Shown in pieces: positions 28,169 through 39,159 of a stretch of 64,000 bases of DNA. The DNA is taken from the NCBI GenBank assembly GCA_025362235.1, contig JANYGZ010000085.1, forward strand, positions 34,829 to 98,828, in the 5' to 3' direction. The position numbers were made by a program, and so were the translations under genes. The notes beneath the pieces were generated by a model, which was not told the DNA's origin, searched no databases, and saw nothing but the letters and a program-made list of their open reading frames with translations. Origin of the DNA: Ferruginibacter sp. (lineage in GTDB: Bacteria; Bacteroidota; Bacteroidia; Chitinophagales; Chitinophagaceae). Within the stretch, counting starts at the first letter, position 1. Every line of letters starts with the position of its first letter.

Positions 28169-28257
28169 GTGGGAAGAAAGTTCCTCCATATTTTTACACA
28201 GAGAAAAATGATACTTGGTGAGCAATAAAAAAATATTATTCTCTGTCTTTTTTGAAA

Positions 28258-29223
28258 ATGGGGAATACAAAGTTTACAAAATTAATTAAACCAATGCCAG
28301 TTCAATTTTCTGTGATATCACCATTACTAAATGAAGCGCAAAACGTATATGAACTATATAGCAGGCTTAGCAATGTTCTTTTGCGGACAGGCAATAGTTT
28401 TGAAATAATTTTTGTGGATGATGGCAGCAAAGACCACACACTACAGGCTATCGAAAAATTTGCAGAAGAGGATTTAAATGTTAAATATATCAGCTTCAGC
28501 AGGAACTTCGGCCACCAGGTAGCTTTATTTGCAGGGCTTGAAAAATGTGAAGGAGAATATATAGTTTTAATAGACGGCGACCTGCAGGATCCTCCGGAAG
28601 TAATTGAAGCATTGTTTGCAAAAATGATGGAAGGTTATAATGTAGTATATGCCAAACGTAAGACCCGTAAAGGGGAAACATTTCTAAAAAAAGCTACTGC
28701 AAAATTTTTTTACCGTATTCTTAATAAAGTTACTTCCATTCAGATTCCTGTTGATACCGGTGACTTCCGTTTGATGGATAGAAAAGTATGCAACGAGTTG
28801 CTTAAAATGAATGACCAAAATAAATTTCTACGAGGGCAAATAGCGTGGCTTGGTTTTAAAGAATCATTTGTAGAATATGAAAGAGAACAAAGAAAAAATG
28901 GTGATACAAATTTTACCTACAATACTATGTTTCGTTTTGCAATAGATGGAATTACCGGGTTTTCAAATTTTCCCTTAAAATTTGCAAGCATGAGTGGTAT
29001 TGTAGTTTCAGTTTTTGCATTTCTGTTTATTGTGTATGTATTAATTGCCAAACTAGCCTGGGGTCATACAATTACAGGTTGGGCATCAATGATGGTTACC
29101 ATCTTATTTTTAGGAGGAATACAACTATTTAGTATAGGTATTATTGGCGAATATATAAGTCGTATCAACGATTCTGTTCGCAACAGGCAATTATATATTA
29201 TCAATAAATCCAACATTAAATAA
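28258..29223 (+). CDS. Family 2 glycosyltransferase, DPM1/GtrB-like
   Basis: Membrane-associated transferase, about 320 residues, that likely moves a sugar from a nucleotide donor to polyprenyl phosphate. The GT-A core shows VISPLLNEAQNVYELY, DDGSKDHT and the metal-binding DGDLQDPPE, then RGQIAWLGFK (acceptor side). Two C-terminal membrane helices follow (about 240-262 and 275-300). The start is uncertain: ATG at 28258 or at 28294 (MPVQFSV); the frame begins with a TTG at 28252. The methyltransferase and YfhO-like genes nearby suggest a small lipid-sugar or cell-surface locus. Confidence 0.88.
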   Translation: MGNTKFTKLIKPMPVQFSVISPLLNEAQNVYELYSRLSNVLLRTGNSFEIIFVDDGSKDHTLQAIEKFAEEDLNVKYISFSRNFGHQVALFAGLEKCEGEYIVLIDGDLQDPPEVIEALFAKMMEGYNVVYAKRKTRKGETFLKKATAKFFYRILNKVTSIQIPVDTGDFRLMDRKVCNELLKMNDQNKFLRGQIAWLGFKESFVEYEREQRKNGDTNFTYNTMFRFAIDGITGFSNFPLKFASMSGIVVSVFAFLFIVYVLIAKLAWGHTITGWASMMVTILFLGGIQLFSIGIIGEYISRINDSVRNRQLYIINKSNIK

Positions 29224-29247
29224 AGTATAACCCTTATTAATTAATTA

Positions 29248-29946
29248 TTATTTTACCGCTCTAAAATAATATTGTGCCCCAAGGGGTAACCAACCTAAAA
29301 TTCCTTCAAATTTTACAAAAAATGACAAGAAGCCTTTACGTGGAAAAAAAAGTATAAACGATTTTTTTAAATCGCTAAAAGCCACTGCCTTCAATATTTT
29401 TTTAGTGTACATATAACTTAGCAGCCGTGCATCTTTATCAAAAATGCAAGTCTTTACCAAATAACGTGTTGCAGGGTTCAATGGGTTATGCTCAAAAATA
29501 TAGATTCTACCTCCTTTTCTCAATACCCGATGAATTTCTTTGATGAATGCAGCGTGCAATGTAAAGTCTATGTGATGTAATACCGCTGCAAGAAAAATCA
29601 AATCAAAACTATTGTCTCCAAAAGGTATTTTTTTACTATCGTACAAACCAAAACTTGCATTCCTGATATCCCTAGCCCTGGCTTGTTCCAGGCTTTTCTT
29701 TGATACATCAATACCTTCTACCTGCCACCGGGGAAAGTGTTGCTGAATAAATATTTCCACTGCTCCATCGCCACAGCCGATATCAAGCATCCTTACTTCA
29801 TTGTCCACTTCATACTTTTTTAAAATAAGCACTTTTTGCTCTGCAAAATAAAAACTATCTGCTCCGCTTAATTTAATATTGGCAGTGTGGATACTTCGGT
29901 AATCCTTTGCATATTCATCAAAATCATCAAAAGTTCTTTCGGCCAT
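29248..29946 (-). CDS. Class I SAM-dependent methyltransferase
   Basis: A 232-residue methyltransferase of the UbiE/Methyltransf_11 group. Motif I is LDIGCGDGAVEIF, the acidic loop EGIDVSKKSL, and motif IV FDLIFLAAVLHHID; a C-terminal hydrophobic region (SFFVKFEGILGWLPLG) may contact a membrane or lipid. The substrate is unknown. It is divergent from the YfhO-like gene, with 12-27 bp between starts, and convergent with the glycosyltransferase. Confidence 0.85.
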   Translation of the reverse strand: MAERTFDDFDEYAKDYRSIHTANIKLSGADSFYFAEQKVLILKKYEVDNEVRMLDIGCGDGAVEIFIQQHFPRWQVEGIDVSKKSLEQARARDIRNASFGLYDSKKIPFGDNSFDLIFLAAVLHHIDFTLHAAFIKEIHRVLRKGGRIYIFEHNPLNPATRYLVKTCIFDKDARLLSYMYTKKILKAVAFSDLKKSFILFFPRKGFLSFFVKFEGILGWLPLGAQYYFRAVK

Positions 29947-29958
29947 ATTTTACAAATA

Positions 29959-32091
29959 ATGTATTTTTATCCAATGCAAGTTTACGCAAATTCAAACAGG
30001 GTATCACTTAAAATTATCTTATTTTTTATTGTCGTTTTATTTTTTGCATTTCTACCTGTTGCCAGTTTTTTATTTTCTTTAAAGAATGATGCTTTTACCG
30101 GTTATTTTCCGCCAAAGTTTTTTATGAGCGAAAGTATACATGCTGGCTATCTTCCCTTATGGAATCCTTATATCAACTTTGGCCTTCCGCAATACGGCGA
30201 TATGAGCAGTGGTTATTGGAGCCCCATTACCTGGTTAATAGCAACTACTGTCGGCTATAACGCTTATACTTTTACGCTAGAAGTTTTACTGTATATTTTG
30301 TTAGGCGGCATTGGCATGTATGCGTTAACGGGCTTTTGGCAACTTGACAAAAGAGTTAGGATAATAGCAGGTGTTGCCTTTATGTGTTGTGGTTACAATA
30401 TTGGTCACTTACAACACTTTAACTGGTTAAGTGGTGCTGCATTTTTACCATGGTGTTTCTGGAGTTACCTATTATTGCTAAAAAAAATATCTGCAAACAA
30501 TATTTTACGAACTGTTCTACTTTTTTATCTGCTGGTTGCGTCTGCCCATCCGGGCATTACTATCGGTGCGTTTTATTTCTTTTTTGCAGTGTTGGTATTT
30601 TATTTTTTTAAAAGTGAGGAGCAGCTTTCAGTAAAAGTCAGGATAAAAAAATGGGGATATACACATCTTATTTTGGTGATACTCTTTTTATTACTTTCTG
30701 CCGGAATGATAACAGGCTACCTGGATATAATTCCATTTTTTGTAAGAGGGGAAAAAATAAGCTTAGCAGATTCCTTATTAAACCCCACCACTTTACAAAG
30801 CTGGGTCAGTACCTTATTTCCCTTTTCTATTGTAAAGTATGATACTTTTTTTAATACAGATATCAGTATGCGGAACTGTTATTTTAGCCTGACACTATTG
30901 TTATTTTTTTTTCAAGCATGCATCAATAAAAAAAACAGCTGGCAAATTTTTTTATTAATAACCGGGTTATTATTTGCGCTTCTTTCTGCTGGAGGCATTT
31001 TTAAAACATTTGCCTATAAATTTATTCCCCTAATTGGATATGTAAGGCTTAACGGAGAATTCAGGGTGTTTGTATTAACGTGTTTTATAATTATTGCAGC
31101 AATTGAGGCAAACAAATTTATCAGTCAAAAAATTACCTTTTCAGGCAGTATAAAATGGATCTATCATATCATTGAAATTGTATTAATTACTTCTATCATC
31201 GGCGGTTTATACAATGTATTTAATAGTAAACTAAGTGTGGTATATAATTTAAATAACGTTTTTCAACAAAATGCTATTCCCTTTAAATTAAAGGCTCTTA
31301 TTGATGCTATCAGTTTTTATGATACTTTATGGATTCAGGGTTTTATACAATTATTTTTATGGTGGAGCATTAAGTGGTGTATTAAATTTGGCAATGTAAA
31401 CTTATTGATGAAAATAGTTGTAGCAGATATGATTATTGCCAGCTTTATAAATATTCCATTTACAGGCGTTGGCAAAGCATCTGTTGCACAGATTCAGGCA
31501 ATAATAAACCAATCTCCCAAAGGCATACCTATACCAATTCAGCAGCCCATTAAAAATATAAATACCTCATCCATACAACAAAAAGAAATGATAGGCGATT
31601 GGAGTATGTATAATAAACAAATTGGCGTAGTTTCTCAAGTTTCTTATCCAATCACGTTAAAAAATATGCATGATTATTTTGAAAATTATGAACACCTTCC
31701 CGGTAGTAATTTTCTACAATATCCCTTTATTTTTATTGAAAATACAAAAAAAAATAACAGCCCTTTTATTGAAAAGTTTTCGCCAAATGAAATCCTGGTT
31801 CATATGATTGCGGACAGTTCGTCGAAATTGATTTTGCAACAAAATTATTATCCGCATTGGTATTATTATAATGGAGCACAAAAAAAAGAAGTGGAAAAAG
31901 CAGGTACTAATTTTATGAGCGCATCTATTCCAAAAGGTGCTAAAACAATCACTTTTAGTTTTGAGCCAACATTGGTAAAATGGGCAATGCTGTTGAGTTT
32001 AACAACATTTGTTATTTATTGTTTGCTATTATTTATTCTACTACTTAAACCGCCTTCCCCTTCATCGCTAAAGAAATTGCGTGATCCATAA
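29959..32091 (+). CDS. YfhO-like multi-spanning membrane protein
   Basis: About 710 residues with roughly a dozen hydrophobic segments, then a C-terminal soluble beta domain and a final helix ([20 protein letters not shown]). The early loop [20 protein letters not shown] is typical of YfhO/GT-C-type proteins that transfer sugars from lipid carriers. The start is ATG 29959 or 29974; the open frame reaches a GTG at 29887, inside the divergent methyltransferase gene, which I reject. The 3' end overlaps the convergent hscA gene by 47 bp. Confidence 0.8.
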   Translation: MYFYPMQVYANSNRVSLKIILFFIVVLFFAFLPVASFLFSLKNDAFTGYFPPKFFMSESIHAGYLPLWNPYINFGLPQYGDMSSGYWSPITWLIATTVGYNAYTFTLEVLLYILLGGIGMYALTGFWQLDKRVRIIAGVAFMCCGYNIGHLQHFNWLSGAAFLPWCFWSYLLLLKKISANNILRTVLLFYLLVASAHPGITIGAFYFFFAVLVFYFFKSEEQLSVKVRIKKWGYTHLILVILFLLLSAGMITGYLDIIPFFVRGEKISLADSLLNPTTLQSWVSTLFPFSIVKYDTFFNTDISMRNCYFSLTLLLFFFQACINKKNSWQIFLLITGLLFALLSAGGIFKTFAYKFIPLIGYVRLNGEFRVFVLTCFIIIAAIEANKFISQKITFSGSIKWIYHIIEIVLITSIIGGLYNVFNSKLSVVYNLNNVFQQNAIPFKLKALIDAISFYDTLWIQGFIQLFLWWSIKWCIKFGNVNLLMKIVVADMIIASFINIPFTGVGKASVAQIQAIINQSPKGIPIPIQQPIKNINTSSIQQKEMIGDWSMYNKQIGVVSQVSYPITLKNMHDYFENYEHLPGSNFLQYPFIFIENTKKNNSPFIEKFSPNEILVHMIADSSSKLILQQNYYPHWYYYNGAQKKEVEKAGTNFMSASIPKGAKTITFSFEPTLVKWAMLLSLTTFVIYCLLLFILLLKPPSPSSLKKLRDP

Positions 32092-33901
32092 CACGCTCTG
32101 CATAGGGCCTTGATATATCATTCAATTCTTTCGCTTTGGTATGGATAAGATCTTTGTCATCCATAGTAATCGCCAATTGCAGTGCCTGCATTGCGGAAGC
32201 TGTTTGCATCATTTCTTCTTTACTAAGATAAGTTGCATTTTTTTGGATGAATTTTTCTGTTGTTTCCAGTAACTGCTCCCCTTCTGTCCTTGCTTCTACC
32301 AATGCCCTGGTGGCGATGTCTTCCTTTGCATGTGTAATGGAATCCAACAACATTTTTTCTAAGGCTTCGTCAGACAAATCCTGCTGCGCTTTTACCTGGA
32401 TGCTTTGTTCTATACCACTGCGTAGTTCCTTTGCCTTTACTACTAAAATGCCATCTGCATTAATTAAAAAACTCACCTCAACTTTTGGCAACCCTGCCGG
32501 CATACCCGGTATGCCGGTTAAATTAAACTCTGCCAGTTTACGATTGTCTTTTACCATATCCCTTTCGCCCTGGTAAACAGAAATTTTCATACCACTTTGC
32601 CCATCTTTATGCGTGGTGTATTGCCTTGCAGCCTTATTGGGTATTTTTGAATTACGTGGAATCAATACATCCATCAATCCACCCATTGTTTCTATACCAA
32701 GCGAAAGCGGTGTAATATCAAGCAACAAAACATCTTTATTATTTCCAGCTAAAATATCAGCCTGTATAGCGGCACCGAGTGCTACCACTTCATCAGGATT
32801 TACCGTATCGTTTACGGGCTTGCCAAAAAATTTACTGATACTTTCTTTTACAATGGGCATCCTTGTCGAACCTCCAACCATTACTGTTACATCAATATCT
32901 TTCGTAAGTAAGCCTGCATCTTTTAATGCACTGGTGCAACAGCTAATTGTTGTATCAACAAGTGGCTGAACCAAGTTTTCAAATATTTTTCTTGTAATAA
33001 TTAACTTGTCTCCATTTAGTTGGCTTTCAAATGCTTCATTTGATGAAAGATATATTTTTGCCTCCTCCGCTTTTAAACGGATTGCCTGGGCAAATTCTTT
33101 ATTCTGTTTTAACTCATCTTCATTTAAGCCAGACTGTTGTAACCAATATTTTACAATTGCATTATCAAAATCATCTCCTCCCAAATAAGTGTCTCCATTG
33201 GTAGATAATACTTCAAAAATACCATTGCTGATTTTTAAAATAGAAATATCAAAAGTTCCACCTCCTAAATCATATACAGCAATTGCTTTTTCTTCATCCT
33301 TGTGTAACCCTAATCCATAGGCTAAACTTGCTGCAGTAGGCTCATTCACAATACGCAAAACATCCAGTCCCGCCAATTTGCCGGCATCTCTTGTTGCCTG
33401 TCGCTGGGCATCATTAAAATATGCAGGCACTGTTATTACAGCCTTGTTAACAGGCGTTTTTAAAATATGTTCAGCACGTTGTTTTAATTCTTTTAAAACA
33501 AACGAAGATAAATCAACAGGGGAATAAAACTTGTTACCTACCTGCACTTTTACCAGGTTTTCTGTATTATCATCAATCACTTTGTATGAAAAAAAGGAAG
33601 CATTTTGTTTTACATCATTGTAAGATTTACCCATTAAACGCTTAGCAGAAAAAATAGTGTTTTGAGGCTCGGCAATCAAAAAAGCTTTAGCCGCCTCGCC
33701 TACTGTAACATTTCCAAATGCATCAAAATGCACTACTGAAGGCACCAAAGAGCTGCTATTATGCTCCTTTAATGCAATGGGCTTTTTTGTGTCCGGATGC
33801 AATATGGCTACCAAACTGTTGGTAGTACCCAAATCAATCCCTACTATAATTTCGTCCTGCTGCAAACTTCCTGTTGCTATATTAATACCAATCTTTGCCA
33901 T
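32045..33901 (-). CDS. hscA: Hsp70-type Fe-S assembly chaperone HscA
   Basis: A 618-residue Hsp70. The N-terminal extension before [14 protein letters not shown] is the type seen in HscA rather than DnaK. The ATPase domain shows [32 protein letters not shown] and [10 protein letters not shown]; the substrate-binding domain has [16 protein letters not shown]; the lid is C-terminal and lacks the GGMP-type tail of DnaK. The protein would load Fe-S clusters from the scaffold onto clients. No iscU or hscB is adjacent. A TACTTTTG box lies at 33932-33939. Confidence 0.88.
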   Translation of the reverse strand: MAKIGINIATGSLQQDEIIVGIDLGTTNSLVAILHPDTKKPIALKEHNSSSLVPSVVHFDAFGNVTVGEAAKAFLIAEPQNTIFSAKRLMGKSYNDVKQNASFFSYKVIDDNTENLVKVQVGNKFYSPVDLSSFVLKELKQRAEHILKTPVNKAVITVPAYFNDAQRQATRDAGKLAGLDVLRIVNEPTAASLAYGLGLHKDEEKAIAVYDLGGGTFDISILKISNGIFEVLSTNGDTYLGGDDFDNAIVKYWLQQSGLNEDELKQNKEFAQAIRLKAEEAKIYLSSNEAFESQLNGDKLIITRKIFENLVQPLVDTTISCCTSALKDAGLLTKDIDVTVMVGGSTRMPIVKESISKFFGKPVNDTVNPDEVVALGAAIQADILAGNNKDVLLLDITPLSLGIETMGGLMDVLIPRNSKIPNKAARQYTTHKDGQSGMKISVYQGERDMVKDNRKLAEFNLTGIPGMPAGLPKVEVSFLINADGILVVKAKELRSGIEQSIQVKAQQDLSDEALEKMLLDSITHAKEDIATRALVEARTEGEQLLETTEKFIQKNATYLSKEEMMQTASAMQALQLAITMDDKDLIHTKAKELNDISRPYAERVMDHAISLAMKGKAV

Positions 33902-33931
33902 ATATTTTTTAAAAATTACTTTAACCTATTA

Positions 33932-33939
33932 CAAAAGTA
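33932..33939 (-). promoter_or_regulatory. -7 box of hscA promoter
   Basis: Minus-strand TACTTTTG, 31 bp upstream of the hscA start. No obvious -33 element. Confidence 0.45.
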
Positions 33940-34017
33940 ACAAATAATGAAGGGTGCTATTGAATAGCTAAAATTGATTTTTTTCGAAATTGTAAATTTA
34001 AACAAAGGCTTCAACTT

Positions 34018-34046
34018 AAAAGCCTCCTGTAGTGCAAGAGGCTTTT
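34018..34046. terminator. Terminator after ompA-like gene
   Basis: AAAAGCCTC (34018-34026) pairs with GAGGCTTTT (34038-34046). With A/T runs on both sides it can act in either direction; it follows the ompA-like gene on the minus strand by 30 bp. Confidence 0.75.
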
Positions 34047-34075
34047 AATATCATTCCATTGCTATTTAAGCAATA

Positions 34076-35380
34076 TTATTCTTTTATTTTAATTTCAATT
34101 CTGCGATTCTTTTTACGTCCAGCAGCAGTTTTATTATCTGCAATTGGGTTTGTAGATCCATAACCAGCAGTTGTCATACGATCTACAGCTATTCCCTTAC
34201 TAACAAGGTATGCTTTGGTAGCATCAGCACGTTTAACAGAAAGTGGATTATTTATTTTGTCTTTACCTGTATTGTCTGTATAACCGTCAATGGTAACATT
34301 AACACCTTCATTTCTATTCAGGTATGCAACAACTGTATCTAACATACCTCTTCCGTGTAATAGCAATTTATCACTGCCTGTTTTGAAATCAATTTCATAT
34401 GATTTGATACCTATGACAGGGCAACCGAAATTATCTGCAGTACCAGCAACTTTAGGGCATTTATCAACCTCATCATTTACACCATCCCCATCAGTATCTG
34501 GTATTGGGCAACCCTGGTAGCGTGCTACACCTGGCACAGTAGGACATTTGTCATTTTCATCATTTATGCCATCGCCATCTGTGTCAGGAATTGGACAGCC
34601 AAGGTAACGGGCTAAACCAAACACATCAGGGCATTTATCATCGGCATCAGTAATACCATCTCCATCTTTATCAGGACAACCCTGTAATGCTGCCAAACCA
34701 AATACATCCGGACATTTATCTACATCATCTAAAATACCATCACCATCTCTATCTTTTACTGGTTCTATAACTGGCAAAGGCGCTGGTGGGGGTATTGGTT
34801 TTTTCCCAAAAACGCTTCCTGCAATACCAAGTCCATAATAAAAATGATTACTTGCGTTTTCACTAAGCTTTACGCGGTATTGAGCATCTAACAAAAGAAA
34901 AGCTTCATCAAAAATATTAAACTGCAAACCTACTCCTAAAGGTATAAAAGCTCCAAAATAACCAGAATATAGAGATGCTCCTGCACCGGCGTCAAGATAT
35001 GGAACAACAACATATTTGTCTGTTAGCAATTTTAAATTAACAGTGGCAGCAACTTCTAATAAAAACTTTTCATTTCCTGTAGCAGGTTTATTGGCAATGG
35101 GATACACAATAGAACCACCGGAGGCAGTCAAATTAAAATCCGAATGACTGGTTAAACCCTTTATATAACTTAATGCTATGCCGGCTTTTAAATAATTAAA
35201 TTGTGACCAATCACAATTATTCAGCACATTGGCAAGTCCCTCGTTTTTTATATTGGTGGCCGTTTGAAAATCGTAAAAGAAAAGATTAATTCCCAGCGAA
35301 GGGCTACGAACATATTCTTTTTGGGCAAACACATTTAATAGAAGCCCTAAAGCCAAAAAAGATAAAATAATTCTTTTCAT
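34076..35380 (-). CDS. OmpA-family protein with thrombospondin type 3 repeats
   Basis: Outer membrane protein of 434 residues from the ATG at 35380 (MKRIILSFLALGLLLNVFAQ, a signal peptide). An N-terminal beta-barrel-like region (to about residue 205) and a proline hinge (PPPAPLPVIEPVKDRDGD) come first. Four calcium-binding TSP3 repeats follow (DGDGILDDVDKCPD and relatives). The OmpA C-terminal peptidoglycan-binding domain is intact (VTIDGYTDNTG; LSVKRADATKAYL; AGRKKNRRIEI). It anchors the outer membrane to the wall. Confidence 0.92.
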   Translation of the reverse strand: MKRIILSFLALGLLLNVFAQKEYVRSPSLGINLFFYDFQTATNIKNEGLANVLNNCDWSQFNYLKAGIALSYIKGLTSHSDFNLTASGGSIVYPIANKPATGNEKFLLEVAATVNLKLLTDKYVVVPYLDAGAGASLYSGYFGAFIPLGVGLQFNIFDEAFLLLDAQYRVKLSENASNHFYYGLGIAGSVFGKKPIPPPAPLPVIEPVKDRDGDGILDDVDKCPDVFGLAALQGCPDKDGDGITDADDKCPDVFGLARYLGCPIPDTDGDGINDENDKCPTVPGVARYQGCPIPDTDGDGVNDEVDKCPKVAGTADNFGCPVIGIKSYEIDFKTGSDKLLLHGRGMLDTVVAYLNRNEGVNVTIDGYTDNTGKDKINNPLSVKRADATKAYLVSKGIAVDRMTTAGYGSTNPIADNKTAAGRKKNRRIEIKIKE

Positions 35381-35503
35381 AAAAGTTAGTTTTCTAATTG
35401 GCAAATGTACTTGCTTAGTATCAAAACATAAAATTATTTACCAACAACTGATTAGTAAAAATTAATAAATGAGGAGGGCTGATAAGTGCAAACTATATAG
35501 CCC

Positions 35504-35941
35504 TTAATCAGGTTTGTTTTTCCCAATTACTTCAACTTTTACTCTTGTAACACCATGGCCTACATAGCCGAGTTGTGTTGCTGCAATTTTTGCAAGGTCT
35601 ACAAGCCGCCGTATTTTGGGATGAAGCCGGTCATTTACTTTTACTATTACTGACCTGCCATTTCGTATATTGGTAACTTTAATCCACGTACCAAAGGGTA
35701 GTACATTGCAGGCACAGGTATATTTCTTTTGACTAAATATTTCTCCGTTAGCAGTGGGCCTTCCGTTAAATTTATTGGCATAAAAACTTGCCTCGCCGTA
35801 TAAAATCCTGCTGCTTTTAGATTTGGAGGTAGTAGGTGTCCTTTTTTTTTGAGATGAAACAGGGAGACTTAGACAAAGCAATATTAACAGATAACAAAAT
35901 GGCTTTGCAAAATAATGGATGGCAGACAAAAGTTTTTTCAT
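35504..35941 (-). CDS. RlpA-like double-psi beta-barrel protein
   Basis: A 145-residue exported protein. After a signal peptide (FCYLLILLCLSLPVSS) it carries the RlpA/DPBB domain: GEASFYANKFNGRPTANGE, LPFGTWIKVTNIRNGRSV, VKVNDRLHPKIRRLVDLAKI. The family includes septal-ring lytic transglycosylases; the SPOR domain found in many relatives is missing. It is 22 bp downstream of the L,D-transpeptidase gene, so the two probably form an envelope-remodelling operon. Confidence 0.85.
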   Translation of the reverse strand: MKKLLSAIHYFAKPFCYLLILLCLSLPVSSQKKRTPTTSKSKSSRILYGEASFYANKFNGRPTANGEIFSQKKYTCACNVLPFGTWIKVTNIRNGRSVIVKVNDRLHPKIRRLVDLAKIAATQLGYVGHGVTRVKVEVIGKNKPD

Positions 35942-35963
35942 GCAAGGAAATTGAACCGTTTAA

Positions 35964-37667
35964 TTATTTACCGGCAAAATATTTTTCTCTGATTAATTTA
36001 TCTTCTCCGTAAATATCATCGTAAAATTTTATTGTGCCATTTTTTGCTTCGCAACCAAAATAACGTATAAATAATGAAACTTTATTTTTTACAGCAATTC
36101 TCCGATTTTCCTTTCTGGCAAGCCATACTTTTATTGAGTCCGTTGTATAAAGTAATGTCTCGCCAGTTTTTAAATTCAAACTATCGTTTCTAGCCAAATA
36201 AAATGCCAGCTTATCCCATTCCTGTACCCTTACACATCCATGGCTAAGGTCTCTTACTGCATTTTTAAACAAGTACCGTTGATTAGTATCATGCAAATAC
36301 ACTGCAAACGGATTAGTAAAATTAAACTTCAAAATACCTAATGCATTATCATCACCACTGTTTTGCATTACTTTAAATGGGATTCCTTTTGAATATTTGG
36401 TCCAGTCTATACTGTCAGCCCTTACAGTTTCACCTTTTTTATTCACTAACTTAAGCCCCAGTTTTGTCAAATAATTAGGGTTGTCTTTTAACTTTGGTAA
36501 ATACTGTTTTGCAATGATACTGGTAGGCACTGTCCAGGTAGGATAGGTTACCATATCTGTTATATAACTGTTTAGCAATGGTGTTCTGGTAGCAGGTTTT
36601 CCACAAATAATTTTAGAACTCATAACAAGGGTATCATGATCCCATACCTGTAGATAATAACCGGGTAAATTTACCAAAATATATTTTTCAGGCATCGTAT
36701 CAGGGAGTTGTTTGTACCTGTCTAAGGTAATGGCAATTCTTTTAAAAAGTTCAGGCCCACTTATATTCATTGTTCTTATAAGTGATGAGGATATTTTTCC
36801 ATCCTGCTGTATGCCCTTTTGTTGCTGGTATTTTTTTATGGCTGTTCTTAAGTGTAAAGAATCCGGAAGCTCATCAGTTAAAGCAATACAATTGCTTTCA
36901 TTCAATCTTTTTTGTAAAGTTTGTATAAAAGATACCGAATCATCTATGTCATTGGCTTTAAAAGGGTAAGCAACATAGGTAAAAATTCGTTTATCCATAC
37001 TGTCTAAAAATCCACCGATACTGTTTTTCAATTCCCAGTAACCAATATTTTGAGGTTGTACTTCATTAAATATTCCGGTAAATTGTTTTGTAGATAATAA
37101 TGTAGTAAGAGACCCTGCATAATAGCTATCTGTAGTTTCTGCTTTTTTAAAAGAAATACTATCACTACCAAGCCTTCCTTCTTTAAGGTCTTTAAGAATA
37201 TGCAAATACCCATCTGTGAACATCAAATCAGCCTTGGTCCATAAATTAGCATCCATTCTTTTTAAAGAATCGCCGTCTAATTTGTTTTTTAAAGATTGCA
37301 AATTTTTAAAATGATAATCATTGGCATATAAGCCAGATAAGGCTGCATTTTGAATAAACAGGAACAATGAATCTGCCAATGGGTTCCATTTTTCTTTGTT
37401 GCTCCATACATTATTATAATCGGTTGCATTATAAAAATAATTAACTACGGAGTCTAACTGTAAACGTATGCTATCATCAATTTTTCCATTGTGTTCTAAG
37501 GCGTATTCCAAAGCTATCTTTATACTTTTACTGGTTTGCCGGTCAATTTTTTCTGGATTGGTTACAATTTTTGGCTTGTTATTATCAGCTGCGCTATTAC
37601 AACTAATAACCAGTATACATAAATAAAAAAAGGGAAGTATTGTAACGTTGTTCTTGAGACAGGTCAT
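35964..37667 (-). CDS. L,D-transpeptidase (YcbB/LdtD-like) lipoprotein
   Basis: Peptidoglycan cross-linking enzyme of 567 residues. The leader ends at Cys23 (LVISC), so it is probably a lipoprotein. A peptidoglycan-binding-like segment (LRTAIKKYQQQKGIQQDGKI) is followed by the YkuD catalytic domain, with NLPGYYLQVWDHDTLVMSSK and the active-site SHGCVRVQ (Cys478). The order resembles E. coli YcbB. It is followed by the RlpA-like gene. Confidence 0.9.
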   Translation of the reverse strand: MTCLKNNVTILPFFYLCILVISCNSAADNNKPKIVTNPEKIDRQTSKSIKIALEYALEHNGKIDDSIRLQLDSVVNYFYNATDYNNVWSNKEKWNPLADSLFLFIQNAALSGLYANDYHFKNLQSLKNKLDGDSLKRMDANLWTKADLMFTDGYLHILKDLKEGRLGSDSISFKKAETTDSYYAGSLTTLLSTKQFTGIFNEVQPQNIGYWELKNSIGGFLDSMDKRIFTYVAYPFKANDIDDSVSFIQTLQKRLNESNCIALTDELPDSLHLRTAIKKYQQQKGIQQDGKISSSLIRTMNISGPELFKRIAITLDRYKQLPDTMPEKYILVNLPGYYLQVWDHDTLVMSSKIICGKPATRTPLLNSYITDMVTYPTWTVPTSIIAKQYLPKLKDNPNYLTKLGLKLVNKKGETVRADSIDWTKYSKGIPFKVMQNSGDDNALGILKFNFTNPFAVYLHDTNQRYLFKNAVRDLSHGCVRVQEWDKLAFYLARNDSLNLKTGETLLYTTDSIKVWLARKENRRIAVKNKVSLFIRYFGCEAKNGTIKFYDDIYGEDKLIREKYFAGK

Positions 37668-37845
37668 ATATCTGGGTAAAATAATTGTAAGGTTCAGTTG
37701 CGGATTTTCTCAGGAAAAACATTTAAAAGGTAAATACACTACAAGATAACAAATAGGCTTAATATAAAGATTATTTACCTTACTTTTTTTTAATTACTGT
37801 TATTGCAATTGAAGCTTGTTAAGAAAACTGAATACAGCAGACAGG

Positions 37846-38142
37846 CTATTTAAATTTAGCAATTTTTTCATCGCCGGTAATATTACCGTTAGCCCTTATC
37901 TGAATTTGCGCATTTAATATCCATTCGGCGCATCCCTTTTGTTGCAGGTAATCATTTATATTATTGATTACTGTTAGTACTTCTTCGTAGGTACCTTCAA
38001 CTACAGTTGCAAAAGGCCCTACTTCATATTTTATATTTGATTGCTGAATTATGGCAATGGCTTCATCTACCCATTCATATGGATGCTTATCCTGCACAAT
38101 TGGCAAAATTTGTAGTGAAGCATTGATGACGTGTTGATGCAT
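37846..38142 (-). CDS. MTH1187/YkoF-type thiamine-binding domain protein
   Basis: A 98-residue UPF0045-family protein. ASLQILPIVQDKHPYEWVDE, YEVGPFATVVEGTYEEVL and AQIQIRANGNIT fit the ferredoxin-like fold that binds thiamine or related compounds in characterised members. It is the last gene of the aro cluster, 14 bp after aroC. Whether it has a role in aromatic synthesis is unknown. Confidence 0.8.
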   Translation of the reverse strand: MHQHVINASLQILPIVQDKHPYEWVDEAIAIIQQSNIKYEVGPFATVVEGTYEEVLTVINNINDYLQQKGCAEWILNAQIQIRANGNITGDEKIAKFK

Positions 38143-38156
38143 TCTATAAAATAATT

Positions 38157-39146
38157 TTAAATGACCCTATTAATTTTTTGTTCCAGCAACATAAGGTCTG
38201 CTAATACAAAAGCAGTAACTGCTTCCAACACAACCGGTACTCTTAAAGCAATACACAAGTCATGTCTTCCTTTTACAGAAAAATCTTCTGTTTGCCCAGT
38301 TTCCATATTTAGTGTATGTTGAATTTTTGGCGTTGAAGAAGTCGGCTTGATCGCTATACGAAAAATCAATTCATTACTATTGGTTATCCCGCCAACTATA
38401 CCACCACCATGGTTGGTGCTAGTTTTTCCGGTAATGTCTTCAATGGCATCATTATGCTCACTGCCAAACATGTGTGCCGCTGCAAAACCGGTTCCAAATT
38501 CAATACCCCTTACAGCTGGTATAGCAAAAACTGCATGGGCTATTAACGATTCTGCTGAATCAAAAAACGGTTCCCCTAATCCAATGGGTAAACCGTCTAC
38601 TTTACACTCTACAATACCACCAATAGTATCTTTAGCATCAATTGCTTTTTGCAAACCAACTTCTGTATCAGATTCGCCACCTATTTCCAAAATGGTTGCT
38701 TGTATATTTATTTTACTCAGCAATTTTTTTGCCACTACGCCCGCAGCAACCAAACAAACCGTCAGCCTTCCGCTAAAATGACCACCGCCCCTGTAATCTT
38801 CAAAACCGCCAAATTTTTTAGTGGCTACAAAATCTGCATGGCCCGGTCTTGGTACTGCTCTTTGTTTTTCATAATCACCACTCCTGGTATTGGTATTGTC
38901 AAATAAAATAGTGATGGGTGCCCCGGTAGTTTTGCCATTATAAACACCATTCATTATTTTAGGAAGGTCAGCCTCTTTACGCGGAGTAGTACCTTTAGCC
39001 CCCGCCTTTCTTCTTTCAATATCCATTGTAAAGTCGTCTACGGTTAAAGGTAAGCCCGCCGGACATCCATCTATATTTATACCCACACATTCGCCATGCG
39101 ATTCACCAAAAATACTTACCCTGAATATTCGTCCAAAACTATTCAT
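38157..39146 (-). CDS. aroC: Chorismate synthase
   Basis: Converts EPSP to chorismate with reduced FMN. It has 329 residues, slightly short but with all signature regions: GESHGECVGINIDGCPAG, RRKAGAKGTTPRKE, RPGHADFVATKKFGGFEDYR GGGHFSGR, and NHGGGIVGGITNS. The gene follows a toxin-like pair that separates it from aroA. Confidence 0.96.
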   Translation of the reverse strand: MNSFGRIFRVSIFGESHGECVGINIDGCPAGLPLTVDDFTMDIERRKAGAKGTTPRKEADLPKIMNGVYNGKTTGAPITILFDNTNTRSGDYEKQRAVPRPGHADFVATKKFGGFEDYRGGGHFSGRLTVCLVAAGVVAKKLLSKINIQATILEIGGESDTEVGLQKAIDAKDTIGGIVECKVDGLPIGLGEPFFDSAESLIAHAVFAIPAVRGIEFGTGFAAAHMFGSEHNDAIEDITGKTSTNHGGGIVGGITNSNELIFRIAIKPTSSTPKIQHTLNMETGQTEDFSVKGRHDLCIALRVPVVLEAVTAFVLADLMLLEQKINRVI

Positions 39147-39159
39147 ACTGTGATATTGT

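Noticed and set aside
29887..29958. Upstream extension of the YfhO-like gene to a GTG
   Set aside because: It would lie inside the divergent methyltransferase gene; ATGs at 29959 and 29974 precede the first membrane segment.
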